Below are positions 1 to 12,497 of a stretch of DNA of 64,000 nucleotides, in pieces. Origin of the DNA: Trema orientale (Eukaryota > Streptophyta > Magnoliopsida > Rosales > Cannabaceae). Numbering within the stretch: the first letter of the stretch is position 1; each line of letters begins with the position of its first letter. Below the pieces are notes generated by a model. It had not been told where the DNA came from and made no database searches. It saw only the letters and a list, made by a program, of their open reading frames with translations. A program made the translations under genes and the position numbers. The stretch is from contig JXTC01000399.1 of the NCBI GenBank assembly GCA_002914845.1, positions 189,212-253,211 on the forward strand. The letters run 5' to 3'.

Positions 1-165
1 GCTTGAACTTAAGGCCTTCTCTCACTTAAGGAGAGTGAGGTGAGGTCATGAGTTCGAGCCCCCACGTCGCCCTTGGGAGCCCAACCGAATGGGGGTGACC
101 CTGGGAAGTGACCCGCCACCGGGATCTCATCCGCCCTTTTTATTATCAAAAAAAATAAGTAAATA
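1..165 (+). repeat. SINE-like element, 3' part
   Basis: A GC-rich block stands out from AT-rich surroundings. It contains GAGTTCGAGCC near 51-61, a good match to the pol III B box (GGTTCGANNCC). It ends at about 140 in a short T run followed by an A-rich stretch. This fits the right-hand part of a tRNA-derived SINE whose A box lies at or beyond the window edge. I did not recognise a named family. Confidence 0.45.
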
Positions 166-3100
166 AAAAACCGTTTTTACAGAAGTTAGGGAAATGAGGA
201 AAAATATTAACGTGATTTAAAAGAATTTTAAATTGTTACCCAAAATAAAAAATGAGCAAAATAAAAATGAGGAATACACACATATCTACTCACTTAACAT
301 AAACAATATGACGAAATATACAATGATACACATTTATCACTAACAGGGTGGAGTTAGGTATTTCCCCATTTTTGCAAAAGGGAATCAAAGAAGAAAAAGA
401 GCAATCACGAGTCTTGTAGTTATCTATTTCTAGTGTGCAACCGTAATATTAGAGCAGTGATAACAACTTGTGCATCATGACTATCAATTGGCATGAATAT
501 TAGTACGTATTAGGGTTAACATGTTACTCGGCATAGCCCTACGTACGGTCCCAATTAGTAAGAAGCATCTCAATTAGTAGTTAGCATTGTACTATTAGTA
601 CGTATTAGGATTATTAGCATTGTACTATTAGCAGTTAGCACGGTCCCAATTAGTATGTATTAGGGTTAACATGTTACTCGGCATAGCCCTACGTACGGTC
701 CCAATTAGTAAGAAGCATCTCAATTACCTTGCTTTATCTCTTTCTCACAAGTTTTTCAACTTAGGAAGTTATGCTCGTTAATCATTATTAACACTACGTC
801 CTTTGACGTGGGCTTAAGAATCCAAAATTTTTCCAAATACTGAAAAATGACGATCCTTTTGTGTACGAATATTAAATTCTAATGGTCACCAAAGTAACTT
901 TAAGGGTGACTCCATAAGATATTATGACTCTGATTGTCGATGGATCACTCTTCTCATTATTATATTTCAATTTTAATAAACAAATTGGATCTAAAAAAAT
1001 CTAATTTACAGAATATAGTAGTAGATGCCTCAATTATCCAATGAACACGGAGGCTCCGGCCACGTGTTTACAGTTACAGGCTAGCACACAATCCCATCTA
1101 CTTGTGGTGTCCGACCTACTTGTCGGCCGAATTTTGGTCGGAGAAAGCTACTCTAAACCAGGGCTATCCGAGCTGGTCAAAGGCCAATAAAACTTGCCCC
1201 TGTACCCATAAGGCTATCACCATTTTTTTTTCAGAAAAAAAAAAATGGATGCTATCACCATTTTATCACAATAACCACATTTCATTTTAACCATAAAACA
1301 CTTGTCAAAAAGTATCCCTTTTTTTCGGTTGTTAATAGTATTGTCCACTTACATATAAATTATTAATTCACCTTTACACAAATATTTTAATTGTACCTCA
1401 ATAGATTATCAACAATGTACAATTTACCACTTTACAAGCATAACTACAGGTAAAGAAAAACATGCTTTATAGTTTATATGGTAAAATACAGCCACCGATC
1501 TCTGTTTTCCCGCCCTTTCCTCTATAATACCCTCGTCTTTTCATCAAAAGTTTGCAATCCTAACATTCTTTCCCGTCGCCACACAATGTCACAAACACAA
1601 GACGAAATTGTTTAGCCCTCTACACTCTTAAACCGAAGTTACCGAAGCGATTTAAAAAATGAATTCTTTTTTTTTTTTTCAAGGGACTAACATTAAAGCA
1701 ATGTTTGGAACTTGGATTCTATCGAGGAAAAGGAAGAAAAGATCCTTTTGTTGGATATTTTTGCAAAATTTAAGAGGGGAATACACTCGGGAAAAGCGGA
1801 AGATTTTAACAAAGTTCAGGAGGATTAAGACTTTTTTTTCAAAAATCGGAAAAATGGATGGGAGGACTTTGTGACATTTTGAACAATTACAAAGAAACAA
1901 AGCAAAATAAAATTATAAAAGAAGCTGAGGAATTAGAAACTCGAGAGTCGGGAGTCAGGAAACACATAGTCAACATTGATAATTTGAATAAAATTTAAGA
2001 TTCATAAACACTCCCAATAGGGTAAATTTCCTTCAAAATTACAAATTTAAACCGCGAAGAAAGACAGAACGCAACACCACACCATGGTAATTTTTGTCAA
2101 TCAGCAATATTGTCATCATCGACAACATTAGATCGAAAGTAAAAACTTGCAACCCTGAAACCACAGATTAACTATCTATACAATAAAACACAGCCATCTA
2201 ATGGAATAAGAGGGGGTAACTTGTTAAGCTTTATGATAACTGGGTGTTCCAAGGGGGATTAAGAAAAGAAAAGAGCAACCACAAGTTTAATTAGAGAAGT
2301 GATAGCAACCATTCAGGCACGACAGTGGAAAGGACAACGTGAGAATCCACGTTATAAAGTTTACACAACCCTAATTAATCAGAAGCGTTCGTAATTATTA
2401 ATATCCGTGACCTACAATATAATTTTTTGCTAGAAAAAATCGAAATGACCTTGTAAACTAACTTACATTCGTTTCTTTTAACCATTGACAACTAAGCCAC
2501 AGTCAAATGAAAACAGCAGCAAGCCAGAGCACAACAAATTACTCAACTGAGGATAAGCATAACCAAACCTAATGTTACTCTCAATGCCAAAAACTTAAGT
2601 GTAAAACTTGAAGCTACACTGAGAATTACCGAAAAAAGTCCTCCAATATAGAGGAAGTAAAATCTAATAGCAAAAAAAAAACAGAGGAGAAAATTAGATA
2701 AATAAAAGAAAACCCTTTTCCATGTCCACTTCAACCCTCACTGATGCCTATTATTGAGAACCAAAGGCAGCATTTCTCAGATCAACTCGCTACCAAGAAA
2801 GAAAAAGGGACAAAATGGAAGGAAAACCGGTGGGAGTAAAAGGTAGGGAGATCAACGGGAAAATATATATATACAGACACACACACATGGGTTTGAGAGA
2901 ATAACTCTATCAAGCACCGTCTCCAGGAAATAAAAAGATTAACAAGCACGTATGTGTCACCCCTGTATCAAAAAACAACGTGGAAAAGACTATATATATA
3001 TATATAATATTATTATCAACAGCCCCCAGCTTCTACAGGAGCTTAGGTAGTGGGTTTTGTATATGTTTATCTAGTAGATGCATGACCAAAACAAAAAGGG

Positions 3101-4626
3101 GAGGAGGGCAGCACAAAATGTTCAACTATTACAAATTTTAAAAATAAAAATTATTAAGCAAAACAGTTACAGCAAACAGAAATTTCGCACCAAGATGACA
3201 TTAACAAACAGGCACAGTGCCAAAACCTTAATTTTCCAATGGTAATCGATACCAACACTAATCACCAATTATACACCCCTTATATGTCAAGCTTATATCC
3301 AGAAATGAAACTCAACTCGATAGTTGAGAAAAATTACCTGTTTAAAATCAACATGCATTTCACCGTGTATTTAAGCAAAAGAACAAAAAGTGAATCAGCC
3401 CGTCTGCTCAAACTCGTCATGGTGGAATTTTGATGCAATTCCTCCCAGCAAAATCTGATTTTCACTTGACTTTACAAGTAGCGTTACCTAACCAAGACAA
3501 GTCTTTGGGAAGGGAGGGAAAACAAAAGGAAAAAAAGAAAAAAGGAAAAAAAAAAAAAAGAAAGAAAAAAAGAAAAAAGAAGTTGCAAGGAGTAAGGCAC
3601 AGCATCTATAGCATATTGACATAAGTTACTAATGTGTACTCGAAAATACAACAACCGACACCTCAGAAACTAGACCTTGGACATAAGCTTAATAAGCATA
3701 CGCTCTCCGTGCGAAACTATTAAATCTGTGACTGCATACCTTCATTTACATCACAAAAAAAAATCAACTCTGCCAAAATGAATCTCACAAAGCTCCAAAG
3801 AAATCACCATGTATGAACCTGCATGTGTATGGGACACAACAGGCCCACTACTCCATCAAATGTACACACAAAAGTGGACCAAAGATCAACCATATCGAAT
3901 AAAGCCAACAATGGTACTTCAAGCATTTACCTAAAAACAAAAAGAAGAAGGAAAAAAAAAAAAAAAAAAAGGAAAAGGAATCCAAAAAGAAAAGGAGTTA
4001 TTAGAAGAGACCTACTCAGGGAATGGGATAGAAAGAACACCTAGATTCAGGTTCAGCTTATTAGAACATGGGTCATGCTTTACATTTTAAAGTTAGAAAA
4101 ACATTTATGCACTAACCGTGCCTAGATCAGACATTCTTTTTGCATCAAAAGATTGAATAATTCCGTAAAGGTCCTTAAAACCACAGGCATAAACATAATA
4201 TCATGTATTCTAAGATAAAAGTCTTAGCATCCATTAAATAACACTTAGATTAACTCATGTCAAAATGATAAAAGTTAATTTCAACATACATCAATTAGAA
4301 AAAGAAGCTCACTACAACCATGCACGGGTTGATTGCAGATGAAAGCAGAACATCCTTGAAATACATAACCATATCCAGCTCAGAGACATTAATCCAGTCT
4401 ATTCCACAACACCTGCACAAGATAAAAACAAACAGAGAGCATATTCATGAAGAAACATGCAACAAGAGAAATATTAAGCAATCTTCCAAGAAAACTGTCC
4501 TCCTTATAAGTTAAATTAAGCTCATTTCTCAGAATCTCTAAGAGTCTAGATGAGCTTCTCCAATGTAGAGTGAACTTTATCAGCATTGTCACTCTTGTCA
4601 GCATCTCAGAATGGAGAATCCTGAGT
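166..4626. other. Intergenic region, no gene seen; 3' flank of the IRR-like gene
   Basis: Both strands were read and no convincing coding exon was found. The short open frames are low-complexity Lys- or Phe-rich translations of A- or T-rich DNA. The region holds a perfect 66-bp duplication (511-726), purine runs (3520-3590, 3945-3990) and TA microsatellites near 2993-3006. The part next to 4627 is probably the 3' UTR of the minus-strand gene, but its poly(A) site cannot be fixed. Confidence 0.6.
511..726. repeat. Direct duplication, 150-bp period
   Basis: Bases 511-576 recur without a mismatch at 661-726. The spacer is itself built from pieces of the unit (GTACTATTAG, TACGTATTAGG, CGGTCCCAATTAGTA). 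Perfect identity in non-coding DNA suggests a recent local duplication. Confidence 0.85.
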
Positions 4627-7600
4627 TCAAGCAGCTTTGTCATCTGTATTCATATTTCTGTCTTCTACACCAGGGTCAGCTGGAATATTTCTAACATTAT
4701 CCACGTGCCTTGACTTTTCAAAATGATCTTGATCTTGCAGTTCTGAAATTTATATGAAAAAAGAAGGTATGATATTGATAAATAAAAAACTAAAGAACCA
4801 ATTTTTCAATCCCTTATTCAGGGAGAGGGAGAGAGAGAGAGAGGGTGGGAGTGTTACAGTACCAGCTCTGGAGATCTCCAAATGCTCAGTGATAGACACT
4901 TCCGTTTTGCTTATTTCCCCTGCATAAAAGGAAATTCGATTAGTTCACAAAATACCAGAGCTCCTTCCCTGATAATTTTTGACACTCTGACCACTTGCTA
5001 CATTTTCCCTGAATTCTTTAAAATCACTTTATCATCATATTTAAAACAAATATTTGATCATTAATTTTCACAAGTTGTTTGCATCGAAACTTGTTCAACA
5101 GTGTTCTTTTTTTTCCTCTCTTTATTGATTTCATCATGATACTTACCTTCAGAATCCGACTTAGACTGCCTTCTGTGTTTCGACTCACTTTCATCTGAGA
5201 TACTATGATATTCTTTGCGAAGCTTACATTCTGCCAAATTTGACCTGGACTGCCCTCTCAGACTACTCTTTGATTTCTCCCCTCTACTTTCAATTATTTT
5301 ATCGTTTGAGCATGGCTTGCCATCAGCAGACTTTGACCTGGAGCGCCTTCTATATTTCGCTTTATTTTCATCAAAACCTCTGGAGGATGATCCACTTCCT
5401 CTGTGATGCTTAGCCTCGGGAGATCTTGACCTGGATCGTCTTCTCCCTCGATGCTTTGGTTTTCTCTCCTTGCTATCGTCAAATTTCTCCTTCAATTTAT
5501 GCTTGCTTTCAATAGATCTTGACCTGGAACGCCTCCTATCACGATGTTTTGATTTTTCATCTCTGGTTTCTTTCACTTTCTCATGAGGGTGAATCTTATC
5601 TTCTGAAGACTCAGATGTTGACCGCCTTCCATCTTGTTTTAAATCTTCATTTTTCGTTCGGTTCACTTTCCCATCCGATAGATGCTTATCCAAAGATTTT
5701 GACCTTGAACGCCTTCTATCACGATGCTTCGACTTTTCATCTCTTTTACAATCCTTTTTTTCAGTAGACTGGTGCTTCGCTTCCACAGATTTTGACCTGG
5801 ACCGCCTTCTATGTTTGGATTTATTCTCCTCTGGACTTCTCGGGGATGACCTTCTGTGATGCTTACCTTCTCCAGATCTTGATCTGGACCGCCTTCTGTC
5901 AGAGTGCTTCGATCTTTCATGGCGGGATTCGTCTCTTCTGCCATTTGAGTGATACTTACCATCTGGAGATTTTGACCTAGAGCGTCTTCTGTGCTTTAGC
6001 TTGTGTTCATCATCAATTCTTGGAGACAATCTATTTCCTCTGTTATAGCTAGGCGATATTGAACCAGCACGAGTTGCTCTGCGTGGAGAACTTTCCCGGT
6101 GATGTTTTGGTGAGACAGAATCAACTCGATATGATTTTCTTGATGCAGGGCTAACACTCCTACTCCGATGCTTTCTAGAACTAGATGAATTGTGATCACG
6201 TGATCTAGCTGAATCTCTTCGTCTATATCTGTCACCGCTATCCCTAAAGTCTCTATATGAACGTCGCTCACTATCATAGCCATGGCGAGACCTCAATGGT
6301 GATCTAGATCTACGATCTCTTGGGGGGCGGAATGGAGGAGAGTAAGAAGGGGACTTCCGCCTTCTATGATAATTGATCGGTGATCTTGACTTGGAACGTG
6401 ATCTTGCTCGAGTAGGTGAAGGTGACCTGTAAATGAAGTAATTAGATAGAGTTTCTCAATCTTTATTGGAAAAACACTACGGAAAATACCCTCTTAATCA
6501 AAATAAGAATATGTGCAATAAGGGATTAAAATGAATGATGCTGAGACCTGGCTGCATGCACAATCATAGCATTAAAATGCAGACACCATGGTTTGACTCC
6601 TATTATGTGGCAGACTTGCCGCAAAGAAAGATACTGAATTTCTTCCCTTGGACACATAAAAACACCCTATCTTCACCAAAAAAGGAGGTTACTAATCATA
6701 CTGAGCTCCATGCTCAAAAAAAAAAAAAAAAATGAATAAGCTATCAACATTGGGATAGGTGACGATGCATGCACAACAAGCTAGTTCGAAGAATAAAAAT
6801 ATCAGAAAATTTTCTATCATTCCACTCATAAGCAAATGTGTCAAACAACTGACTAGAAACGAGAGCAAGATCAGTTTAATCATAAAAATAAGAAAACATG
6901 TTAGTTCATAAAATTTCAGTTGCTTCCTCCCCCAAGTGCCAAAATATGCATAAATTAGGCTTTAAAAAGGCCGCATCGACATGATGACATTCTTGCTGCA
7001 AAAACAAATTTTTCAATGACCACATCACCTTAAACCACTCTTACAACGATGTTCCGTGGTATGACTCTAAGAAGGCTTTAAAATGTTCTTCATAAGAAAT
7101 TCCCTTTTAACCTTTAATTCCCGTTTTTAACCAAATAATTTCGATAGTAATGACAAAAAAGAAGAAAAGAAACACAAAAAACCTATATTTAAAAACTTAA
7201 ACATAACAACACTCTACTCTAAATAGTTGCAGCGCAACTTTATGAAAGCTCCACAATGTTCATGCAATGTAAAAGGAATTAAGATTCAAACTCTCCTACC
7301 TCTACAAACTTCAAATGCAATGTAAAAGGAATCAAGATTCAAACTCTCCTACCTCCACAAACTTCAAATCTAGAGGTATATTATTTTCCTGAAGTCTAGA
7401 TTTTTCTTTTCTGGCCAGATAACAAGTCAAAAGCAACAATACTCAAAGTCGAAGTTTTATATGACTTAAGAGTGATATCTGTCTAAATGACCAATGTGAT
7501 TTAACCAACAACAATAAAAATATCATCAATCTAAACAATACCATAGCATGCTCAAGTGCAAGATATTCATTGTGACGGGTTTTTCAAGTTCTTAAAGCGA

Positions 7601-9949
7601 TATTCTTGTGAGAGATTTTCAAGTTTTCGAAGCCAGCCAGCTTTTCATCTGAGGCATCTCAACATTCGAATTCATGATACCAACAGGAAGAACTTGCATC
7701 AAATACTTAAATGTTTAGTAATTTCAGATTGAGACATTCATCTAATGAGACAAGGGAAACACACAAGGATTTCTCATCCTCCATATTTTCTTTCATATTT
7801 TATCTATCTCTAATTCTCATAATAAAACTTTCTTCATTCCAGATATATATATATATAGAGGTACAGAGAGAGAGAGAGATAGAACTATAAATTTAATCTA
7901 TAGATACGTAAACTGACGTACTGAGATTTCGGCTTGTCTTCCTTCTCTTCACTCACAAGTCCATCAGCCTTTAATTTCTTACTTATTTCTGCAGCTCTTG
8001 CTGCTGCCAATTCTGTAGCAGACTTCATGGTTGCAGCTCGGTTAGCTGCTTGCTGGGCAGTCATGGTTTGCTGCATAACTAAAGCCTGCTGGAATTGCCT
8101 CTGTTGCATGAGAACAGCTTGTTGCATCATCAAAGGCAGAGAAGAAGAAGATAACTGAGAATTTAGCCCAGATGGTTTCTGAGGGAGTGATTTTGCCATT
8201 TCAACATTCATGGGGCGACCCCCAACATCCATATTATTCAACATCAATGCAGCTGTTGCTTCTTCAGGTTTAGAGTATTCTATGTAGGCGAAGTGCTTTG
8301 AATCAGTGATGGTACACTCAACAACTGTACCACAGAAGCTAAAAAGTTGTTTCAGTTGTTCCTCAGTGAGAAGTGGACTAAGATTGCTAACTTGAAGTGT
8401 TTTCTTCAGCGCATCAGCCTTCCCAGCTTTGTCAGTTGAACCTTAATAGAAAAGCAACACTCAATTATATGAAGCGCACAAAAAAATAAATCTTACACAA
8501 GAAATTGGCATAATCAAAATAACAACATCCTAAATCAAGGGCTAAAGCAAGGGACTAAAAGGCACGCAGGTCATGTATTACAATTAGAGAAGAATACCAG
8601 ATAAGTCTTTGCCCGACTGAGATTGTGCTTGCACCTGAGCAGCATGGGCCTGAAGGGCTTGAGCAGCAACAATTGCCTGAGCAGCAGCCATTGCAGCAGC
8701 AGAAGGAGCCATAGGCACTTGACTTACAGTACTCATGCTGGTTGTTGCAGCTAAAGCTGTCATTAAAAGGTTGTGAGGAGGGTGGTTCAACTTGCAATCA
8801 GTTTTGGCACACCGACCATTAAGGTAGTCCCGACAAACTTCGCCAAGAGATGCTCCAATGCCAGGCAAAATAGCCCCACCTAAAGCACCAGGAATGATAC
8901 CAGGGATCATTCCCAGTAATCCCGGAAATGCCCCCGAAACAGACGCAGTATAATTCGGCATATTAGGCATGGTTTGGTTAACTAAATTTGGATATGTAGA
9001 AGCAGGAGCCAAACCCAGAAGCCCTCCATTACTTGTAGTTGTAGAAGTACTACCTGCTTGACAACAAAGCAAATGTTCAAATTAGTAATCATGGAAACAG
9101 TAGATGACAGATGTACTCGTGGTGCTTCAATTACAAAACAAAACGCAAGGCAATGCTTTTCACAAAACAAATAAAAGAAACCAATTTCCTTCCCCAAAAT
9201 TACTAGCTACCGAGTAGCATTTTCAAAAATCTTCATATGGACCACGTTCAAAAATCACAAGCAACATTAGGAATGTGCACAAGACATAACATTATCCTAG
9301 GCTACACAATAATATAGGCAGAAAGACTTTACGTAAAACAAGAAGTAGGCACTAATTAAGCAACTCTTAACGGAGTTAAGGTAAAAATATGAAGAAAAAG
9401 ACACAATAACTAAGTACCTGCACTGAAGAACACTGGAAATGGGCTACCCATGATGGGTTTCCCATTACACTCGATATTCACCATATAATTCCCTCTTTTA
9501 GGCACCACATAAGTAACTGTATAAGTCCCATCACCCATATCCTTCACCATCCCTTCTTGCTCTGATCCCCCAACTCCCACACCAGGAGACACCTTCACCT
9601 TGATTTGGGCGCCCCCATGAGGGACCTTCCTATCATCAGCATCTTTAGTCACCACCACAAACGACGACGGAGCACATGCCGTTCCGCCCGCAATCCCAGC
9701 CCCAGCCGCCATGCACTTGGCCGGATCCACCGGCCCAATAGGCTTGTTCGACAAGTCCTCAGCCTCTTCGCTCTCGCTGTCCGACGAAGCCCCCGCCGCA
9801 TCTTTCTCCCGATTCTTCTCCACATCTTTGAATGTGGCTTCGAAAGCGGCTTTCGCCGCCGCAGCCTTCTCCGCCTCGCTCTTGATCTTCGCCTCCTCAG
9901 CTTGCTTCATCCATATCGGCTTAGCAACGGCAGAGCTACGATCCGCCAT
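4627..9949 (-). CDS. IRR: Filamin-Ig / CCCH / RRM / RS-domain RNA-binding protein (IRR-like)
   Basis: CDS: complement(join(4627..4742, 4863..4919, 5147..6426, 7922..8441, 8598..9053, 9418..9949)). This is 2961 nt, 986 residues, and all five GT-AG introns keep phase. An in-frame TGA directly precedes the ATG. Domains in order: an Ala/Glu-rich N-terminus; a filamin-type Ig fold at about 75-177 (GDGTYTVTYVVPKRGNY, ending GSPFPVFF); a CCCH finger with C251, C259, C264 and H268; an Ala/Gln-rich linker; an RRM at about 343-420 (RNP2 LQVSNL, RNP1-like KHFAYIEY); an Ala/Gln-rich stretch; then an RS domain at about 503-930 with roughly ten units built on KSKHRDRRRSRSRS. The order and length match the Arabidopsis AT3G23900 (IRR) family as I remember it, where the protein affects splicing of defence transcripts. 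A nuclear role in mRNA processing is inferred from that family. The symbol is from memory; the domains are read directly. Confidence 0.85.
7262..7367. repeat. 53-bp tandem duplication in IRR-like intron 3
   Basis: 7262-7314 and 7315-7367 are head-to-tail copies that differ at two or three bases. They lie inside the 1495-nt intron (6427-7921) between the RRM exon and the RS exon. Confidence 0.85.
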
Positions 9950-10480
9950 TCAAAACCACCCCCTAAAAGCCCTAACTTTTAGAAAAACAAAACCACTGAA
10001 TCAGACCTTTCTGAAAATAAACTTCCCAAAATCAATCATCAAAAAAACTCCCACCTTTGCTCCACGCTTCGGATCAAAGCTATTCGAAACCCTAGAATCG
10101 TAGAAAACCCCCGAATCGATAATTACTTGCTATATATATATATATATATTGAAACGACACAAATTTCTCGCTCTGTCTCTTTCTCTTTCTCGTTCGCTTT
10201 TCTCGGGAACCAAACGAAAAGGAAAAGAGTTTGGAATGTATTCGACGAAATTACAAGGGAGCGGCGATGTAATAAGGAAAAGATGGAGGTGGCACTGACG
10301 CGATACGACGAGCGAGGTCTTAGGGTGAAAAAAGAAGCGACGGAAGCGAAGCCAAGCCAAGGGACAAACGACGACCATCTTAACTTCCTTCCTTTTTTTT
10401 TTTTTTTTCCTGTGTGTGCAAGTGGTTGGTCCATTCTCACTTCGAAGAAAAAAAAATCGATTTCTATATTTTTTTAAAAA
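9950..10480 (-). promoter_or_regulatory. 5' UTR and promoter of the IRR-like gene, with a telo-box
   Basis: AAACCCTA, a plant telo-box, lies at 10087-10094 on the plus strand, about 140 bp upstream of the minus-strand ATG. A TA run (10131-10149) and a purine/pyrimidine-skewed stretch follow. Telo-boxes are known in promoters of translation-related and growth-related plant genes. The transcription start is not visible, so the UTR/promoter boundary is a guess. Confidence 0.4.
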
Positions 10481-10528
10481 TGTGTCAAAAAGTAAATTAT
10501 TAAAACAAATTCACTTTCTAATATACCA

Positions 10529-10694
10529 TTTGAATAAAAAAACTGAATCATTAAAACAAGCAATTATTCTAATGGACCACTCATTCAAATAAAGAAGAAT
10601 TAAACCAATTATTTGAATAGAAAAACATGAATCATTAAAACAAACAATTATTCTAATGAACCACTTATTCAAATAAAGAAGAATTGTTGAAACA
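10529..10694. repeat. 83-bp tandem duplication
   Basis: 10529-10611 and 10612-10694 are two diverged head-to-tail copies, each starting TTTGAATA. Each also carries the inverse motif ATTCAAATAA, so the tract can fold into hairpins. Confidence 0.75.
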
Positions 10695-10699
10695 AATAA

Positions 10700-12317
10700 G
10701 TATATTTTTTGCCGACGTCGCTCGTCTATGATTTGATGACACTTCTAATAAAGAATTCAATGGGAAAATTGGAATATGGATATGGCCATTCGTGTTTAAG
10801 TGAGCAAATAGTAAATCGTACAACGAGTATTTTAGTGACAAAGCCAATTTTATCGATTACTAAACATGTTATTCAATCGTATTTAATCGAAAAATTGTTA
10901 CCTTCAATCAAAGAAAAAGTGACCATGTTATAGTTCTAGGACCATTATCATTCAACAAGATAATACAAAGTCACATTTAGATGTTGATAATGCTGAGTTT
11001 GTAAAAGCTGCGAAATAAAGATGGATTCGACATTCAATTTTTGTTGTCAACATACGAACAATCTTGACATGAATGTCTTAGATCTTTGTTTCTTTAGAGC
11101 TATTGATTCACTTCAATAAAAAGAGGCACCGGTTATAATTAACGAATTTGTTATAACTGTGGAGAAGGCTTTCGAAATATTCCCAACTGAATATTAAAAT
11201 AATGTGTTTTTGACTCTACAATCATACATGATTGATTGGATGAGAATGTCTCGTAGAAATAACTATAAGATTTCACATTTAAACAAACAAAAATTAATTA
11301 GAAATGGATTAGTTATTGAATTGCATTAAGCGTGACTCTTAACTTTTGAATGTGACAAAGGTAACTCTTTGTGAAAGACAATGAAATTCTCAAAATAAAA
11401 ATAGTCATTTGCCTGCTTAGATTAGCACTTATATGTTGCTATCAGTTTTGGTTAAAGTATATGAGTATATTATTATATGTTTGGTATAATTTCTCTATTA
11501 GTATTATACTTCTATTTGAGTACTAATACATCTAGTTACATTTTTTTTAATCATTATGTTATTGTGCGAGTATTAATCAACAAATTAACTTCAATAATAC
11601 TATTAAAAATAAAATTGAGTTGTAAACTAAAATTAAATTTCATCACCATATTTAAAAAAAAAAAAGAAGGGAATTTCACTGGCCATATAGCTAAGAACGA
11701 TTGTTTAATGATTATATCCAAATCTGACGAAATACATCGACACATGAACATAATAGCACCATATAATTCTGACAAACAAGTTGATATTCTTAAGCCTTAG
11801 AAAGTTAGGTAAAAAAATAAAAAAAATTAGCAGAACTTCGATAGAAAAATACTCATCATTTGAGAAACAACACGTTGATATTTTTGAACTGCAAAAATAT
11901 ACTGTCTTCTTTTGGTGGAGCATTTAAATTGAGCAATAGTCTCATCGATTTGTTCAAGTCATTGTCTGTTGTGCTAATTATTCTAGGAGTATCTTTAAAA
12001 ACATTAAGAAAATGTGGATAGTCTTTTCGTTTCTTATTCATAGTTTAAAACAATAATTACAATAGATGATGGTGGGAGTCTAAATATATATGATCAAATA
12101 TCACAGGAGATGGAATATGCATGTATTAGTGTGTTTGATTTATTATTCCAGATATAATTGAATAATGATAGTTTATATTTGTTGATAAGAAGGTACATTA
12201 AATAAGGGCATATTAGGAAACTTAAAAATCAACTATGCTCTCAAAAAGCAAAGTGGACTATAATTTGGGACAGATGAAAAAAGAAAGCAAGCCTATCTTT
12301 ATGGGACAGAAGGAGTA
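10700..12317 (+). mobile_element. Tc1/mariner-like DNA transposon, decayed and 5'-truncated
   Basis: The translation between about 10745 and 11330 shows the C-terminal half of a plant mariner transposase. Signs are a GKLEYGYGH segment, then ILVTKP and LIEKLLPSIKEK, then IQQDN (a catalytic Asp block) and, in another frame, NNLDMNVLDLCFF, which carries the last Asp of the DD39D triad. KEAPVIINEF and SYMIDWM follow. The 3' end at about 12300-12317 reads TATGGGACAGAAGGAGTA, a typical plant mariner/Stowaway terminal repeat with TA. The N-terminal half and the left terminal repeat were not found. Stops and frame changes show it is dead. Confidence 0.75.
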
Positions 12318-12497
12318 TTAGTCTTAAATTGTCAGTTTTCTCCTTCGATCAGATTATTTTAGAACGACATATAATTAGTTTGACTATATAATTTCTATAT
12401 AAAGTGTTGAAACAAAGGTTTAGAAAAAAATAAAATCTTAGCTAATTCTTTTATTGATCTATTTATAGCTATCAAAGACACATTTCACCAATCATCA

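Noticed and set aside
9605-10103. Plus-strand open frames of 125-130 codons
   Set aside because: They are the opposite strand of the GC-rich first exon of the IRR-like gene and its leader; no family resemblance.
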